From: Erythrobacter aureus
GTDB taxonomy: Bacteria; Pseudomonadota; Alphaproteobacteria; Sphingomonadales; Sphingomonadaceae
Reading direction: 5' to 3'
Assembly (NCBI RefSeq): GCF_003355455.1
Contig: NZ_CP031357.1
Span: 2,334,501 to 2,398,500 of the forward strand
DNA: 64,000 bases
Each line of letters opens with the position of its first letter. The stretch's first letter is position 1. Position numbers and translations under genes: made by a program. Below, one piece after another: positions 1-8,095 of the stretch. The notes beneath the pieces were generated by a model. It had not been told where the DNA came from. It saw only the letters and a program-made list of their open reading frames with translations, and ran no database searches.

Positions 1-204
1 CCGGGCCCAACATCAAGCAATCAGAAGCAGGCACCCACTGCACGAAGCTCGAGCAGGACGAAGCAAGAGCTCCCTGTCCGCGAAGAGCCCGACAATCTCG
101 GCAGACGCCTACCAAGCATAACGCACTCCGCGTAAGTGAATCGCCTCGAAAGCTTAAAGGACTGCAATTCGAACGGCACGCAACGAAGATCCTCGCGGAT
201 ACAC

Positions 205-1526
205 TCATTGAAATCTAGGAGTGAATTCACAAAAAAGTCCGGAAGACACGACCCTAATAGTCCTAATTAGTATTAGAAGATCCAGCCAATAGGAGAGGTT
301 CTTGATGTAATAAAAGTCATACTGAAGTTTTTCGTTGACTTCATCTAAGTCAGCCACGTGCCCCTGGTTGACCTGCGCCCATCCCGTGATCCCTGGGCGA
401 ACAATATGGCGATAGCGATAGAACGGGATCTCGCCCTCGTACCATTGAGACAGGCTTACGGCCTCGGGCCGAGGCCCAATCCAGCTCATCTCACCACGCA
501 TGATATTGAATATCTGCGGGAGTTCGTCGACCCGCGTCCGTCGCAGAACAGCCCCTACCCTCGTGATACGCTTATCATCATTACGCGTAATGGAAAGGTC
601 GCGGTCGTCGCCGACATGGCTTTCTGTCATGGTCCGCAATTTGAGGACATTGAATTCGACCCCGCGAAAGCCCATCCGTCGTTGACGAAAAAAGATCGGT
701 CCCTTGCTATCCCACCTGATCGCAGCGGCACATATCGCCATCAGCGGAATGATGAAAGGAAGCGCCAGTACAGAAAGCACCACGTCGATCGCACGCTTCA
801 TTTTCTGATAGGCAAAACTGGGAACAAGAGCCCCGAAACCATTTTCGGACATGTGCTCGATCTGGACCTTTCCGGTCTCCGCCTCCCAAACCTGCTTGTA
901 ATGATAAACAGGACGCCCAGAAATCGCGGCTTCTGCGAGAAAACGCTCCCACTCAGGGTCGAGGTCGGCATAGAGATCAGCGACGATGGCACAGTCGGGC
1001 AAGCTTTCGAGAGAAGGATTGTCCATGACAAAGATCGGCGCACCGCGCAGCTGACTAACGACGTCAACCCGGCCCCCGGAACGATAAAGTACAATAATCC
1101 CTTCGCTCGAGATCGCATTGCCGTGATCGCGAAGCGGGCCAGCAACACACACAGGAAACTCGTCACAATGAGCCTGTTAGAATACTCGATCCTCAGTCCG
1201 GCTATCACAGCAAGTAACAATCCGAAGGATATGCCCAAGACGGGAAGAATTGAACTGGCAACAGCGACACCCGGATAAAACCGCAAGCGACGGAGAATAG
1301 CGATCGACACGATCGTGCTGACCGTAACGCCCAGAATCGAATTTGTGACGACAGGTTGAGCAATCCAATTCACCAATCGTGCTGGACCCTGGGAAATTCC
1401 TGCCTCGAAGATGGCTAGGCCCAGAACCGGTGCGACCACACCGAAAAGCAGCACGAAAGCAAGCTCGAACCGCAAAGAATGGAACATGCCGCGGCGCACG
1501 ATCGCCGAGGGGAGATTTACCGACAA
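205..1526 (-). CDS. Polyprenyl-phosphate sugar phosphotransferase, apparent frameshift
   Basis: Initiating glycosyltransferase of exopolysaccharide synthesis (bacterial sugar transferase family, WcaJ/ExoY type), which transfers a sugar-1-phosphate to undecaprenyl phosphate at the inner membrane. The catalytic domain is intact in the frame that opens at 1152: KRAIDVVLS membrane helix, FFRQRRMGFRG, LKLRTM, RTRVDELPQ, GPRPE and RPGITGWAQV. The N-terminal part, with about four membrane helices, lies in a different frame starting at 1526. The two frames join at a run of five C on the + strand (1073-1077): one more base would give a continuous VPGGRVDVV. The full protein would then be about 440 aa. 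The C-terminal ORF alone could keep activity, but no strong start is seen for it. Whether the missing base is real or an assembly error cannot be told here. Confidence 0.85.
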
Positions 1527-2024
1527 AACTCTACTCCAGAAGCCCTACAAGTCCCTTGGGCCGAACTTCGCAAGCAACCGGCGATAAAGCCAAGCCCGCC
1601 ACCGCAATCACAATTCAGGCACTCCGCCGCGTATCCATAGTATCGTTACCTGCAAAAGGCCATTCATCGTTTTCCGTCAATACCACCCCGCACATCGGAT
1701 ACATCAAGGCCTGCACACGACCTACAGTTCCAAAACGAGGCTTGATGACAAGCATAGCCTATATCGAACTTTTCTCTTGTTCGGGGACCAACCTCAAAGA
1801 GCATCGTGATCTGCAATTCGGGGCAGGAACAAGGTAAGACGTCAACCTTTTGGGAACCTTCATTGAGCTAGTCGGTGGCGTGTCAGACCAAAAGGACAAA
1901 TTTTGCGACCAAGCGGGTTGCTAACGCCCGCAGAATCAAATAGGTAGGGAATCGAAGACGGGCGCGGCTGGCGCAGCTCATTAGGTGCGTCAGTCAAGAA
2001 TCTATGTCGACAATGGAGAAAAAT
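1527..2024. other. Intergenic region, no gene seen
   Basis: About 500 bases between the divergently transcribed sugar transferase and the small secreted protein. ORFs crossing it have no recognisable domains and odd composition. It presumably holds the promoters of both neighbours; no clear operator or RNA gene was recognised. Confidence 0.5.
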
Positions 2025-2252
2025 ATGATTGCGAAGAAGATCTTGATTTCAGCTACGGCTGCTACGATGGCTTTCGCGCCGGTAGCTGCTTCGGCTGCCC
2101 CGGTGGCTGTTGAGCGTCAGACCGCCACTTCCGAAGAGACTTCGGAACTCGGTGGTGCCGGCCTCATCATCGCTATCCTCGCTGGTCTCGCTGTCATCGG
2201 CGGCATCATCGCTGCTGCCAGCGACGACGACGATACGCCGGTTAGCGTTTAA
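2025..2252 (+). CDS. Small secreted or membrane protein with acidic tail
   Basis: 75 aa. It opens with a cleavable-looking signal peptide ending near ASAAP (residues 20-26), then a short polar stretch, one glycine/isoleucine-rich hydrophobic segment (about residues 43-62) and a DDDD tail near the C-terminus. The start at 2025 is preferred over an upstream in-frame ATG at 2004 because GGAG lies seven to ten bases before it and the signal peptide then starts with MIAKK. Short proteins of this form are common near polysaccharide loci in sphingomonads, but the function is unknown. It is a single-gene unit: a strong hairpin with T tract follows at 2278-2309. Confidence 0.7.
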   Translation: MIAKKILISATAATMAFAPVAASAAPVAVERQTATSEETSELGGAGLIIAILAGLAVIGGIIAAASDDDDTPVSV

Positions 2253-2277
2253 GCAAGTTTTCTTGCTCAAATAAATT

Positions 2278-2309
2278 CGGCCGCGGACCTCGGGTTCGCG
2301 GCCGTTTTT
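2278..2309 (+). terminator. Rho-independent terminator
   Basis: Perfect inverted repeat of CGGCCGCG with CGCGGCCG followed directly by five T residues, 25 bases after the stop of the small secreted protein. Confidence 0.85.
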
Positions 2310-2544
2310 GTGCGTGGAGCCAGGCTTATCGGTGGTAGGTCGATTAGCGGCTACGCGCAGGTGGGGGAAACTCTGCGCGGCACCCCGCAGCATGTTCGAC
2401 CCGGCCCCGGTCCTGACGCAATCCGGAAGGCGCAACCAGGCTGAGTCGATCTCTCGAGAGTCTGCACTCCCCGGTTCGAACCTTGCCCTCGGCCCGCGCT
2501 CTGCTATGGCGCGCGCAACCTACATGCGAACGAACAGGAACCCC

Positions 2545-3765
2545 ATGGCGAAGATCAAGGTTGCGAACCCGATCGTCGAGCTCGACGGCGACGAAATGAC
2601 GAAAATCATCTGGCAGTGGATTCGCGAGCGGCTGATCCTGCCCTATCTCGACGTGGACCTGAAATATTACGATCTCTCGATCGAGAAGCGCGACGAGACC
2701 GACGACCAGATTACGGTCGATGCGGCCAATGCCATCAAGGAGCATGGTGTCGGCGTCAAGTGCGCCACCATCACTCCCGACGAGGCGCGCGTCGAGGAAT
2801 TCGACCTCAAGAAGATGTGGGTGAGCCCGAACGGCACGATCCGCAACATCCTCGGCGGCGTCGTCTTCCGCGAGCCGATCGTGATCGACAACGTGCCGCG
2901 GCTCGTCCCGGGCTGGACCGACCCCATCGTCGTCGGCCGCCACGCCTTCGGCGACCAGTACCGGGCCAAGGACACGCTGATCCCGGGCGCCGGCAAGCTG
3001 CGCCTCGTCTTCGAAGGCGAAAACGGCGAGAACATCGATCTCGACGTCTACGAGTTCCAGAGCTCGGGCGTCGCCATGGCGATGTACAACCTCGACGACA
3101 GCATCCGCGACTTCGCACGCGCCTGCATGAACTACGGTCTCGACCGTGGCTGGCCGGTCTACCTCTCGACCAAGAACACCATCCTCAAGAAGTACGATGG
3201 TCGTTTCAAGGACCTTTTCCAAGAAGTGTTCGACAACGAATTCAAGGACAAGTTCGCTGAGGCGAAGATCACCTACGAACACCGCCTGATCGACGACATG
3301 GTCGCGGCGGCGCTCAAATGGAGCGGCAAGTTCGTCTGGGCCTGCAAGAACTACGATGGCGACGTGCAGTCGGACGTCGTGGCACAAGGGTTCGGCTCGC
3401 TCGGCCTGATGACCTCGGTCCTGATGACGCCCGACGGCAAGACCGTCGAAGCCGAAGCTGCGCATGGCACGGTCACGCGTCACTATCGCCAGCACCAGGA
3501 AGGCAAGGCGACCTCGACCAACCCGATCGCCAGCATCTTCGCCTGGACGCGCGGCCTCATTTACCGCGGTCGCTTCGACAACACTCCGGATGTTGTGAAG
3601 TTCGCCGAGACGCTCGAGCGGGTCTGCATCAAGACCGTCGAAAGCGGCAAGATGACCAAGGACCTCGCGCTGCTGATCGGGCCGGACCAGAGTTGGATGA
3701 CCACCGAGCAGTTCTTCGAGGCGATTGTCGAAAACCTTGAGAAGGAAATGCAGGCCTGGGCCTGA
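2545..3765 (+). CDS. icd: NADP-dependent isocitrate dehydrogenase
   Basis: TCA-cycle enzyme converting isocitrate to 2-oxoglutarate with release of CO2 and NADPH; cytosolic homodimer. 406 aa, the usual length of the eukaryote-like class of NADP-IDH found in alphaproteobacteria, not the E. coli class. Recognisable blocks are PIVELDGDEMT at the N-terminus, VKCATITPDEARV, KMWVSPNGTIRNILGG (substrate loop), STKNTILKKYDGRFKD and EAAHGTVTRH. The ORF is open upstream, but the ATG at 2545 has AGGA before it and matches the family start. It is monocistronic; a GC-rich hairpin lies at 3808-3840. Confidence 0.97.
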   Translation: MAKIKVANPIVELDGDEMTKIIWQWIRERLILPYLDVDLKYYDLSIEKRDETDDQITVDAANAIKEHGVGVKCATITPDEARVEEFDLKKMWVSPNGTIRNILGGVVFREPIVIDNVPRLVPGWTDPIVVGRHAFGDQYRAKDTLIPGAGKLRLVFEGENGENIDLDVYEFQSSGVAMAMYNLDDSIRDFARACMNYGLDRGWPVYLSTKNTILKKYDGRFKDLFQEVFDNEFKDKFAEAKITYEHRLIDDMVAAALKWSGKFVWACKNYDGDVQSDVVAQGFGSLGLMTSVLMTPDGKTVEAEAAHGTVTRHYRQHQEGKATSTNPIASIFAWTRGLIYRGRFDNTPDVVKFAETLERVCIKTVESGKMTKDLALLIGPDQSWMTTEQFFEAIVENLEKEMQAWA

Positions 3766-3807
3766 AACCTTCCGCTGATTTCGTCATTGCCTAGGCAGTG
3801 ACGCACG

Positions 3808-3840
3808 AGACCGGGATCGGCGTGACGCCGGTCCCGGTCT
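3808..3840 (+). terminator. Terminator-like hairpin after icd
   Basis: AGACCGGGA pairs with TCCCGGTCT and an inner CGGCG pairs with CGCCG, giving a long stable stem between icd and the next gene. The T tract is weak, so termination may be partial. Confidence 0.55.
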
Positions 3841-3875
3841 TGTCGTATGGGGTCCGCCAACAAGACGGGGAATGC

Positions 3876-5531
3876 ATGGCCAAGCCGGTACAGAAGAAGC
3901 GCACCACGAAACGCAAGGGAACCGAGAAGTTCGGCCAGCGCCGCCTCGAGGTGCGCAATGCGATGATCAAGGACATTCCCGGCATCGCGCATCTCGTGCG
4001 CCGGGTTTACGAAGACATGCCGGCCTATACCCACGGGGAAATCCGCGGCCAGATCAACAATTTCAAGGAAGGCTGCTTCGTCGCGCTGCTCGACGACGAG
4101 GTGGTCGGCTATTGCGCGACCATGCAGCTCGCCGAGGCACTGGCCTTCCAGCCCCACGACTGGGATGAGATCACCGGCAATGGCTATGGCAGTCGGCACG
4201 ATCCCACCGGCGACTGGCTCTATGGTTACGAGATGTGCGTCGATCCCAAGGTACGCGGTGTGCGCATTGGGCGGCGGCTTTACGAAGAGCGGCGAGCGCT
4301 CGCCGAAGAGAAGGATTTGACCGGCATCGTCTTTGCCGGACGGATGCCCAATTATCGCCGTTTTCGCCGACGGGTCGACGGACCGGAAGACTATCTCGAC
4401 AAGGTGGTCGAGGGAAAGCTGCACGACCCGGTGCTTCGCTTCCAGCTCGCCAATGGCTTCGAGCCCGAACGGATCATGGAAGGCTATCTGCCCGAGGACA
4501 AGGCCTCGATGGCGAACGCCGTCATGATGGTCTGGCGCAACCCCTATGTCGAACGCGACCAGCCGGTTAAGAAGCGCCTGCCGCGCGGTGTCGAGGCCGT
4601 CCGCGTGGCAACGTGCCAGCTCCAGGCGCGGCAGGTCGCTGACTACGCCGAATTCATGCGCGCGATCGAATACTTCGTCGATGTAGCAAGCGATTACGAG
4701 GCAGATTTCATAGTCTTCCCCGAACTCTTCACGCTCATGTTGCTGAGCTTCGAGGAAAAGGAACTCTCCCCAGTCGAGGCGATCGAGCGTTTGTCGGAAT
4801 ACACCCCGCGTCTGCGCACCGACATCTCGGAGATGGCGATGCGCTACAACATCAACATCATTGCCGGTTCGCACCCCACGCGCATGGACGATGGCGATAT
4901 TCACAATGTCGCCTATGTCTGCTTGCGCGACGGTGCGGTGCATGCGCAGGAGAAGATTCACCCCACCCCGAACGAACGGTACTGGTGGAATATCAAGGGC
5001 GGCGACAAGGTCGAAGTAATTCAGACCGACTGCGGCCCCATCGGTGTGCAAATCTGTTACGACAGCGAATTTCCCGAACTCAGCCGCCGCCTGGCCGACG
5101 AAGGCGCACGGATCATCTTCGTGCCGTTTTGCACCGACAGTCGGCAGGGCTACTTACGCGTGCGCTATTGCGGACAGGCGCGGGCGATCGAGAACCAGTG
5201 CTTCGTCGTCCTCTCGGGCAATGTCGGCAATCTGCCCAATGTCGCGAATATGGATATTCAATATGCGCAAAGCTGCATCCTCACACCGTGCGACTTTCCC
5301 TTCGCGCGCGACGGTATTGCCGCCGAGGCAAGCGAGAATGTCGAAACGCTGACGATCAGCGACATCAACCTCGCCGACCTAAGCTGGGCACGCGCGGAAG
5401 GCACGGTGCGCAATCTCGCGGATCGGCGCTTCGACCTCTACCGCATCGAATGGGACGAAGACGGCAAACACCCTGGCAAACCGCGTCCGCGCCGCGAGCC
5501 GCTCGGTCCTTCGCATGCAGGCGGGGGTTAG
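3876..5531 (+). CDS. GNAT acetyltransferase-nitrilase fusion protein
   Basis: 551 aa with two enzyme domains. Residues about 20-230 are a GNAT-type N-acetyltransferase (EVRNAMIKDIPGIAHLVRRVY, then a YEMCVDPKVRGVRIGRRLY acetyl-CoA loop). Residues about 240-525 are a carbon-nitrogen hydrolase of the nitrilase superfamily with the full catalytic triad: Glu283 in FPELF, Lys360 in EKIHPTPNE and Cys394 in ICYDSEFPE. The pairing suggests acylation and amide hydrolysis of the same small amine or amide, but the substrate is not known. The start at 3876 follows a GGGG-rich ribosome site. It stands alone between icd and an antiporter gene. An N-terminal run of Lys/Arg may be a surface tail. Confidence 0.85.
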   Translation: MAKPVQKKRTTKRKGTEKFGQRRLEVRNAMIKDIPGIAHLVRRVYEDMPAYTHGEIRGQINNFKEGCFVALLDDEVVGYCATMQLAEALAFQPHDWDEITGNGYGSRHDPTGDWLYGYEMCVDPKVRGVRIGRRLYEERRALAEEKDLTGIVFAGRMPNYRRFRRRVDGPEDYLDKVVEGKLHDPVLRFQLANGFEPERIMEGYLPEDKASMANAVMMVWRNPYVERDQPVKKRLPRGVEAVRVATCQLQARQVADYAEFMRAIEYFVDVASDYEADFIVFPELFTLMLLSFEEKELSPVEAIERLSEYTPRLRTDISEMAMRYNINIIAGSHPTRMDDGDIHNVAYVCLRDGAVHAQEKIHPTPNERYWWNIKGGDKVEVIQTDCGPIGVQICYDSEFPELSRRLADEGARIIFVPFCTDSRQGYLRVRYCGQARAIENQCFVVLSGNVGNLPNVANMDIQYAQSCILTPCDFPFARDGIAAEASENVETLTISDINLADLSWARAEGTVRNLADRRFDLYRIEWDEDGKHPGKPRPRREPLGPSHAGGG

Positions 5532-5581
5532 AGAGGCCAAGCGTCGTGACAGCATAGCAAGGCGCGGTTACGGGTAACGCC

Positions 5582-7342
5582 ATGGCATCGGCAGAATTCG
5601 CAAGCCCGGCAATATCGGACGCGCTCGTCATTCTTGGCGCGGCCGGGCTCGTCATTCCGGTTTTCACGCGTTTTCGCGTTACGCCGATCATCGGGTTCAT
5701 CCTGATTGGCCTCGCGGTCGGGCCATACGGTCTCGGGCGGCTCGTTTTCGAATATCCATGGCTCAATCACATAACGATATCCGATCCCGAGGCTCTCGAA
5801 CCGTTCGCGGAATTCGGGATTATCCTGCTACTCTTCGCGATCGGCCTCGAACTCAGTTTCAACCGCCTGTGGCAAATGCGCAAACTGGTCTTCGGCCTGG
5901 GTGCCATGGAACTGATCGTCATTGGCAGTTGTCTCGCCGTCGCCCTGTCGATGATGGGGCAATACTGGACCGGAGCGCTCGCGCTGGGCTTCGCCCTCGC
6001 CTTCTCTTCGACCGCCATCGTCCTGCCCATAGCCGGCACGCATTCTCCGGTCGGCCGCGCCGCGCTCGCAATGTTGCTGTTCGAAGATATCATGATCGTG
6101 CCGATCGTTTTCATTCTCGGCGCCATGGCCCCCAATGCGGCGGGCGAAGGGTGGGAAGGCATGCTGACCACGCTTTGGCAGGGCGGCCTTGTCATCGCGG
6201 CCATGATGATCCTGGGGCGATTCGCTTTGCCGCGCCTGTTCGGCCAGGCCGCGCGTACCAAAAGTCCCGAGCTCTTTCTCGCTGCCTCGCTGCTGGTCGT
6301 GATCGGCGCAAGCCTGGCGACGGCCGCAGTCGGCCTGTCGCCCATCGTCGGTGCGCTGATCGCCGGCCTGCTGATCGCGGAGACCGAATATCACAGCGAG
6401 GTCGAAACGATCATGGAACCTTTCAAGGGCCTTGCCCTGGGGATTTTCCTAATCACGGTCGGCATGAGCATCGACCTGCAAACCATATGGGAAAACATCG
6501 GGATTATCGCGACGGCTGTCCTTCTTATCCTGCCGTTCAAGGCGCTGGTGACCGGCGTTCTGCTTCGTTTGATGGGCGCCCGCCGCAGCACCGCGGCGGA
6601 AACGGGCATATTGATGGCCAGCCCATCGGAAACCAGCCTGATCATTATCACAGCAGCTAGTTCAGCCTTGCTCATTCAACCGGGAACCGCGCAGTTTTGG
6701 CAAATCGTCACTGCCATCGGCCTTACCGTCACTCCACTGCTTGCCCGCCTGGGGCGCGCCATCGCGCGGCGCGTCGAACCGATGCCCGAATTGCCTGCCG
6801 ACAGCGAGGACGAACCGCGCGTGATCATCGTCGGTGCGGGCCGCGTCGGCCTGCTTGTCGCGCAGATGCTCACGGCGCATGACAAGCCCTATGTGGCTCT
6901 CGATGCCGACCCGGATTTGATCGAGGCTGCTAAGCGTAGCGGTTTCAGGGCAACCTTCGGAGACGCGGCGCGGGGCGATGCGATGAACCGCCTGGGAATC
7001 GAGAATGCGCTCGCTGTTGTTCTGACCATGGACGAACCGGTGCTCGTCCAACGCCTGGTGTCGAAGCTACGCAAGGAACATCCCGATCTCCTGATCGTTT
7101 GCCGCGCCCGGGATGTGCGGCATGCCGCCGCGCTCTACCGCGTGGGGGCCAGCCACGCCGTTCCCGAAACACTTGAAAGCTCGTTGCAGCTATCCGAGGC
7201 TGTGCTGGTCGATATCGGCGTGGCCATGGGTCCTGTAATCGCTTCGATACACGAGAAGCGTGACGAGTTCCGTGTGCAGATCGAGCAAGAAGGCGCGCTC
7301 GCCTACAAGCCTAAGTTGCGCACGAGCACATCGGACGCCTGA
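5582..7342 (+). CDS. Monovalent cation:proton antiporter, CPA2 family with TrkA-N domain
   Basis: 586 aa inner-membrane transporter of the KefB/RosB/YbaL type, exchanging K+ or Na+ for protons. About twelve hydrophobic helices fill residues 10-390, including the LLLFAIGLELSF and LAFSSTAIVLP blocks typical of the family. The cytoplasmic C-terminus holds a Rossmann TrkA-N domain starting at VIIVGAGRVGLLVAQML, which binds NAD(H) and gates the channel. No kefF-like or TrkA-C partner is nearby. The next gene starts three bases after the stop codon, so the two are probably co-transcribed. Confidence 0.9.
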   Translation: MASAEFASPAISDALVILGAAGLVIPVFTRFRVTPIIGFILIGLAVGPYGLGRLVFEYPWLNHITISDPEALEPFAEFGIILLLFAIGLELSFNRLWQMRKLVFGLGAMELIVIGSCLAVALSMMGQYWTGALALGFALAFSSTAIVLPIAGTHSPVGRAALAMLLFEDIMIVPIVFILGAMAPNAAGEGWEGMLTTLWQGGLVIAAMMILGRFALPRLFGQAARTKSPELFLAASLLVVIGASLATAAVGLSPIVGALIAGLLIAETEYHSEVETIMEPFKGLALGIFLITVGMSIDLQTIWENIGIIATAVLLILPFKALVTGVLLRLMGARRSTAAETGILMASPSETSLIIITAASSALLIQPGTAQFWQIVTAIGLTVTPLLARLGRAIARRVEPMPELPADSEDEPRVIIVGAGRVGLLVAQMLTAHDKPYVALDADPDLIEAAKRSGFRATFGDAARGDAMNRLGIENALAVVLTMDEPVLVQRLVSKLRKEHPDLLIVCRARDVRHAAALYRVGASHAVPETLESSLQLSEAVLVDIGVAMGPVIASIHEKRDEFRVQIEQEGALAYKPKLRTSTSDA

Positions 7343-7345
7343 GCC

Positions 7346-7867
7346 GTGGTCGCCGCGCTGGAGACCCGCTCGGACTGCGGCCGCTGCGCCGCACTGTGTT
7401 GCATCGCTTATCCGTCCGACGACATGCCGGGCTTCGCGGCGCGAAAAGCGGCAGGCGAACCCTGCCCCAAGCTGGCCAGCGACGGACGATGCACGATATA
7501 CGAGAGCCGCGCCGAAGAGGGGTTTGCAGGTTGCATCCGATACGAATGCTTCGGCGCGGGCCAGCATGTCGTCCAGACGCTCTTCGAGGGACGCGACTGG
7601 CGCGGCGATCCGTCGCTGCTCCGCCCCATGGTCGAAACCTTTCTCGCCATGCGGCCTGTCAGCGACCTCGCCTATCTGGTCGAAAAAGCGCTCGGCGCAG
7701 CGCCGAACGCTGATGTGGTCGAGGATCTGCTCAACGTCAAAGGCGAGTTGCAGCATATTGCGCAGTCTCGCCAATCGCTTGCTGACAGCGCGCGGATCGC
7801 GCGCTGCGAGCAGGCTCTCCGCCGTATCTATGCCTCGCTCGATCCTGCCACGCTAGGGCGGGCCTGA
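7346..7867 (+). CDS. Cysteine-cluster (YkgJ-like) protein
   Basis: 173 aa. The N-terminal half carries at least eight cysteines in the pattern CGRCAALCC, then PCPKL, GRCTIYE, GCIRYECFGAGQ, resembling the YkgJ-type zinc or iron-binding cluster found in several short bacterial proteins. The rest is helical with no known domain. The start is a GTG at 7346, only three bases past the antiporter stop, with no good ribosome site, which suggests translational coupling. Function unknown; a metal- or redox-binding role is inference from the cysteines. Confidence 0.7.
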   Translation: MVAALETRSDCGRCAALCCIAYPSDDMPGFAARKAAGEPCPKLASDGRCTIYESRAEEGFAGCIRYECFGAGQHVVQTLFEGRDWRGDPSLLRPMVETFLAMRPVSDLAYLVEKALGAAPNADVVEDLLNVKGELQHIAQSRQSLADSARIARCEQALRRIYASLDPATLGRA

Positions 7868-7909
7868 ACCTTCGACGCAGCAGAGCGTTGATCGGGAAAG
7901 GAGACAGAC

Positions 7910-8086
7910 ATGAGCAATCCCGACCCGACTAAGCCAACGCCCAATGGCGAGAAGTTCAAGCCGCAGAACGTGCAGGATCCGGTCAGCACCGTCGAACCGC
8001 CGACGGCCAATGCCGACAAGCCCGCCGATACGGACGGTCAGGACATTCCGCGCGGGAGCGAGCCCGACGTCAAACGTCAGGGCTAG
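7910..8086 (+). CDS. Small proline-rich disordered protein
   Basis: 58 aa. It has an excellent ribosome site (GGAAAGGAG, seven bases before ATG), so it is very likely translated. The protein is rich in Pro, Asp, Lys and Gly with no hydrophobic segment, and so is probably unstructured. No domain is recognised. It ends ten bases before the convergent alaS stop. Confidence 0.65.
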   Translation: MSNPDPTKPTPNGEKFKPQNVQDPVSTVEPPTANADKPADTDGQDIPRGSEPDVKRQG

Positions 8087-8095
8087 GTCGGACGA

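Noticed and set aside
21..230. 69-codon minus-strand ORF after the sugar transferase
   Set aside because: No domain, unusual composition and a 26-base overlap with the preceding gene. A frameshifted gene start cannot be excluded, but nothing supports it.
358..1278. 306-codon plus-strand ORF opposite the sugar transferase
   Set aside because: The minus strand carries recognisable sugar-transferase motifs; the plus ORF has none.
2471..2482. GGTTCGAACC resembling a tRNA T-loop
   Set aside because: The flanking bases do not form a T-stem and no acceptor or anticodon stems are present.
2344..3495. 383-codon ORF on the minus strand opposite icd
   Set aside because: It is the antisense shadow of a clear icd gene; the Asp/Val/Ala-rich product is typical of GC-rich antisense frames.
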